This document shows positions 60,031 to 64,000 of a stretch of 64,000 nt of DNA, in pieces. The DNA is from Megamerina dolium (lineage: Eukaryota; Arthropoda; Insecta; Diptera; Megamerinidae). The stretch is taken from assembly GCA_963854835.1 (NCBI GenBank), contig OY978525.1, forward strand, positions 58,597,855-58,661,854. Reading direction: 5' to 3'. The stretch's first letter is position 1, and the number at the start of each line of letters is the position of its first letter. Under the pieces are notes generated by a model. The model worked only from the letters and a program-made list of their open reading frames with translations, did no database searches and was not told where the DNA came from. Made by a program: the position numbers and the translations under genes.

Positions 60031-61254
60031 TTTCATATAAAAACAACAAAGATAATTAGAAAACTACAAAAACTACAATTTAGTACACGTCGCCTATTTT
60101 TAGTTGATAACAAAAAATTAACATTTTTAATCGACAGTGGGGCAGTTTTATCAGCCTCAAAATTCAAAAATACTAACATATAATCAGACATTATTTTGAC
60201 AGCTGCAAATGGCGCACATATTTCGACTTTCGGTAAAAAATTATTGAACGTGAATTTAGGCCTTCGAAGAGACTTCCCATTTACTTTTTTAATCGCTGAT
60301 ATAGCGAAACCAAATATGGGAGCAGATTATAGATTATAAAGCAGAAAAATACGGCTTATTAGTGGATATCAAACACAAACGTTTAATTGACAATATTACC
60401 ACGTTACCAGTGCTATTTCGAATTATTGCGATATTCCTTTACCAAAAATATTTTTTATAGATAATAAATACACAGTTTCTTAGAAAATATCCGAACCTCA
60501 TTAACGAACCGGAATTCAACAAAAAAGTATAACATTCGACAATACACCATATAGTAACATTAAGAGTTTTATCTTTTTGTAAACCTAGACGTCTTGACTC
60601 AATTAAACACAAAATCGCAAAATCGGAATTCGAACATTTAGGTAAATTAGGCATTTATCGTCCGTCAAAATCACAAGCGTCATCTCCACTGCACCTAGTG
60701 CCAAAGAAAGAGCCAAACGACTGGAGACCTTGTGAGAGATTATACATAGAAAACTAAATTCAATTACAGTACCAGACCGTTACCCGTTACCTCACATACA
60801 TGATCTATATATTGATTTCAGAAATAAACAAATATTATACATAAATATACATAAAACTTCAATAACAACTCCTTTTGAAATGTTCGAATTTGCAAGAATA
60901 CCGTTTGGTTTACGCAATTCAGCACAAACATTCCAAAGATTCATAAACGCAGTTTTACAGGACTTTGCCTTTACATTCGCATAAATGACATTTTAATAGA
61001 TTGTAAAGAAGAAACGCAGCATTTACGTCATGTCAAATTATTATTTGAACAATTAAATAAAGAAAAAAGCAGCAAAATGTGTTTTCAGGGTTATCTAATG
61101 AAGGAATGCGTCCGTCTGAAGAAAGAGTCAAAGTAAATAAAGAATATGGAAGACCGACAACAGGCAAACAAATGCAAAAATTTAGTGATATGGTAAATTA
61201 CTATCATCGATATATCCCAAAACTTGCAGAAATGTTAAGCCAAACAAAAAAAAG

Positions 61255-61590
61255 TAAATATGTGGCACTTAAAGCCCCAAAGGGCTCATTGGCCGAGCTT
61301 CTCTTCCATTACTGTTGTGCGTCTTAAATTTTGGACCTACTTATTTTAGCCCGTTCCGAACGGCAGAACACTTGTGACATCACTTTTTCTGTGCTTTGTC
61401 ACAGTTCTTTTTAGAAGCTTTTTCATGGCAAGTTGTTACTGTCGGAAGAATTGCCAATTGCTTGCCGACAGGTGGGTACCGTTCGAAAGAAAAATCTTTT
61501 CGATATTAAATTTGTTATGCATCAGCCGGGTATTGAACCACGACCTACAGATCAGAAGGCGAATACACTAACCACTGAGCTACGGCACCC
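61255..61590 (-). mobile_element. SINE S1, full-length copy in the gypsy-type pol
   Basis: The minus-strand head GGGTGCCGTAGCTCAGTGG and B-box GGTTCAATACCCGG are intact, followed by the whole body and the ATATTTA tail. It interrupts the RT-RNase H connection of the pol remnant. A clear target duplication was not found. Confidence 0.92.
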
Positions 61591-61791
61591 AAACTATGTT
61601 AAGCCCCATACATACCGTTATAACAAAAGCGTCAAAAGAAGCAACAAAATTTTGGAGTGGTCCGACGAAATAATTAAACTTTTCAAGCTAGTGAACGAAA
61701 GGTTTTGCCAAGAGAATACTGCTTAATTACTTTAACAGTAAGGCAAAATTATCTATCACTGTTGATGCTTCGAATATTGCTATAGAGGGGT

Positions 61792-62152
61792 TTAAAAAAA
61801 TAAATATGTGGCACTTAAAGCCCCGAGGGGCTCATTGGCCGAGCTTCTTTTCCATTACTGTTGTGCGTGTTAAATTTTGGGCAGTTTTAGAAGGGACCTA
61901 CTTATTTTAACCGGTTTCGAACGGCAGAAATCTTGTGACATCACTTTTTCTGAGCTTTGTCACAGAGTTCTTTTAGAAGGTTTTCCATGGCAGATTGTTA
62001 CTGCCGGAAGAATTGCCAATTGCTTGCCGACAGGTGGGTACCGTTCGAAAGAAAAATCTTTTCGATATTAAATTTGTTATGCATCAGCCGGGTATTGAAC
62101 CACGACCTACAGATCAGAACGCCAACACACTAACCACTGAGCTAAGGCACCC
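61792..62152 (-). mobile_element. SINE S1, full-length copy in the gypsy-type RNase H
   Basis: The head GGGTGCCTTAGCTCAGTGG, B-box GGTTCAATACCC, complete body and an AT tail (TTTATTTTTTT on the minus strand) are present. An imperfect repeat, AGGGGTTT before and AGGGGGGTA after, is the likely target duplication inside the RNase H coding sequence. Confidence 0.92.
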
Positions 62153-62802
62153 AGGGGGGTATTACAACAGGAAATTAATAGTCATAAGGAATCTTTAGCA
62201 TTTTTTCAAAGAAATTACATCTGAAAGTAAATATATTACGTTCGATAAAGAGCGTAGCAATTTACATAACAATTAAACATTTTCAACATTGGTTTGAAGA
62301 ACGAATTTTTACAGTTTATACGGACCACAAACTCCTCATCTACGTATTATATTCAAAAACCGAAAGAAGTCCACAACAAACTAGACATTTAGAATATATA
62401 TCACAATTTACGAGTGACATTATGCATATTAGTGGTAAAGCAAACATTGTAGCAGATACATTATCTAGAGACGTTAATATAGAAACTATGGAAATTGATA
62501 ATATAAATTTATCAAGAACAACAAAGAGATAACGAGCTAACACTACTTATAGAAAATTCAGACAGTAGATGTAAATTAATAGAAATACTCAAAATTAGAT
62601 ATCACTAGACCTTATATCGCAAATGGCGAGATGAGGTCTAGGTTATGAAGTTTGCATAATAACTGCTTTTTGAATTAAAAAGTGAATGCTGTGTTGTAGG
62701 TCTATTATTTTATGTATTTTAGAAATGATGTTGAAGTGATCCCTGTTGCAGATATTATTATTAGTACTACTGTTACTTTTTGTTGTTTCCAAAACTGTTG
62801 TA

Positions 62803-64000
62803 AAGGGTTATCCATTTTGCGGTTTCAAAAGTAAATGTAAATAAAACACATATAAAGTACTTTTTATCATGATATTTCTTTTTTATTATAAAGTTTGAAC
62901 GTTGACATTATGTGTGAAATACTACATCATTTAAATGACCACCACGCGAATTGTTGCAAGCATCTATTCTTTTGAGGTAATTTTCGACCACTTTTTGACA
63001 CATATTGGGCGGTATCTCAGCCATAACGTGACGAATGTTGGTTTTTAGGTGCTCAAGAGTTAAAGGTTTATCTGCATAAACACGGTCTTTCGCGTAGCCC
63101 CATAAAAAAAAAGTCAAGCGGTGTCAAATCGCATGATGCTGGTGGCCACTTGATATCGCCACGACGAGAAGTTACGCGGCCAGAAAATTTCTCTTGCAAT
63201 AAAGCCATATTCGCTCGAGTTGTGTGGCATGTCTTGTTGAACCGTCTTGTTGAAACCACATATTCTCTAAGTCGTATTCTTCAATAGCAGGCAAAAAAAA
63301 GTCGGTTATCATATGACCATAACGCTCCGAATAGACGGTGACAGTCGTTCCATCGTCGTTTTCGAAGAAGTAAGGTCCAATCACACCTCCGGACCAAAGA
63401 GCGCACCAAGCAGTGACTTTTTGTGGATGTAGTGGCCTCTCTTCAATTACTTGAGGATTCTCAGAACCCCAAATACGACAATTTTGTTTGTTAACATACC
63501 CACCGAGTGAGAAATGTGCTTCGTCGCTGAAGAAAATTTTGTTCGAAAAATCGCCGTCCACCGCCTGTTGTTCAAGCACCCATTCGACGTATCTACGACG
63601 TTGTGAATGGTCAGCTGGCTTCAGTTGTTGTGTGAGCTGGATTTTATATGGATGTAGGTGTAGATCCAAATGCAAAATACGCCATAATGTGCCGTAAGAC
63701 AGTCCTAATTCCTGAGAACGACGAGGAATCGACACATTCGGGTCTTCGGCAACACTTTCACTTACAGCAGCGATATTTTCGGTGGTACGAGCGAAACGAT
63801 GATGCACAGGCCTTACAATATCTGTAACCGATCCAGTCTCTTCATATTTATTCACAATTTTGCCAATTGCATGCGTAGTTGGACGATTATGTAAACCATA
63901 ATCTCCTCTTAAAGCACGATATGTGGCTGTGGCAGAATCACCATTTTTGTAGTAGGTTTTTACAATTTTAAAGCGTTGTTTTCAGTTGACTTTGAACTGA
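62803..64000 (-). mobile_element. DD41D mariner, copy 3, running off the window
   Basis: The left terminal repeat AAGGGTTATCCATTTTGCGG follows TA at 62801-62802. The copy matches copy 2 to about 63970 and then diverges (GTTGTTTTCAGTTGACTTTG), so its other end is outside the window or altered. The interval 62601-62800 to its left has no gene. Confidence 0.9.
62908..63965 (-). pseudogene. DD41D mariner transposase, copy 3
   Basis: A long frame (63855-63172) holds the linker VRPVHHRFARTTENIAAVSE, the second helix-turn-helix, and SDEAHFSLGGYVNKQNC with the first catalytic Asp. It also holds GHMITDFFLPAIEEYDLENM and the second Asp in WFQQDG. An inserted duplication (TCTTGTTGAACCG near 63232) then disrupts the CHTTRANMALLQEK segment. 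The third Asp region (DLTPLDFF) and the end block RIDACNNSRGGHLN follow in other frames. The N-terminal ATG region differs near 63970. It retains the CGAAAAAT lost in copy 2. One or two frame lesions make it non-functional. Confidence 0.87.

Larger units (their letters stand above)
60070..62600 (+). pseudogene. Pol remnant of the same gypsy-type element, split by two SINEs
   Basis: Protease: LFLVDNKKLTFLIDSGAVLS (about 60100-60155). RT fragments: SQASSPLHLVPKKEPNDWRP (about 60670-60730), FEFARIPFGLRNSAQTFQRF (about 60880-60945), and INDILIDCKEETQHLRHVK, where the catalytic YxDD has become INDI. Then MVNYYHRYIPKLAEML (about 61190-61240). A SINE (61255-61590) interrupts the RT-RNase H connection, which resumes with NKILEWSDEIIKLF. 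RNase H starts at LSITVDASNIAIEG (about 61750-61790) and is cut by a second SINE (61792-62152). It resumes LLQQ-like, then TVYTDHKLLIYVL and HISGKANIVADTLSR (to about 62470). No integrase or LTR is seen. It is old and dead. Confidence 0.75.

Overview
This window looks like repeat-dominated intergenic or intronic DNA from a higher fly (Diptera). The AT-rich base composition, long (TA)n arrays and mobile-element mix all fit: Jockey, R1, RTE and I-type LINEs, errantivirus-like and 412/mdg1-like LTR elements, pogo, Tc1, Harbinger and mariner elements. The DD41D mariner group seen here is the type known from tephritid fruit flies, so a tephritid is my best guess; that is inference. I see no bacterial features, CRISPR array, rRNA or functional tRNA gene. 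The only sequence that looks like host coding DNA is one olfactomedin-like exon on the minus strand (20475-20695).

Layout, 1-13 kb: an RNase H-bearing LINE relic, the 3' end of an errantivirus-like element butted against a (TA)n array, a Harbinger relic, an almost complete Jockey-clade LINE (4717-9388, minus; one nonsense codon in ORF2), a possible Transib/RAG1-like relic, a dispersed repeat split by a SINE, and an old mariner relic. 13-21 kb: LINE 3' ends, tRNA-derived SINEs of two families, two copies of a dispersed repeat (the second split by a pogo element carrying a 66-nt intron), and the olfactomedin exon.

21-28 kb: an R1-clade LINE with an intact ORF2 sitting in an (AC)n array, an RTE/SINE composite between (TA)n arrays, and an intact Tc1-like transposon. 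28-37 kb: a DD41D mariner split by a complete LTR retrovirus-like element (28622-36280) with near-identical LTRs, a tRNA-Ser type primer site, splice signals for env, and damaged pol and env. 37-43 kb: a 5'-truncated 412/mdg1-like element with open gag and protease-RT-RNase H frames joined by a textbook -1 frameshift signal; its integrase core is deleted.

44-53 kb: a second DD41D mariner, a second near-identical Tc1 copy, then a mosaic of RTE, orphan env and Jockey pieces. 53-64 kb: Tc1, mariner and Jockey relics, SINEs (including a local tandem duplication), a decayed third gypsy-type element hit by two SINEs, and a third DD41D mariner running off the window edge.

The window reads as an archive of nested insertions. 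Old relics are split by younger elements, and paralogous copies inside the window give empty sites that prove some insertions. The elements most likely to be recent are the Tc1 pair, the R1-like LINE, the Jockey LINE and the 28.6-36.3 kb LTR element.
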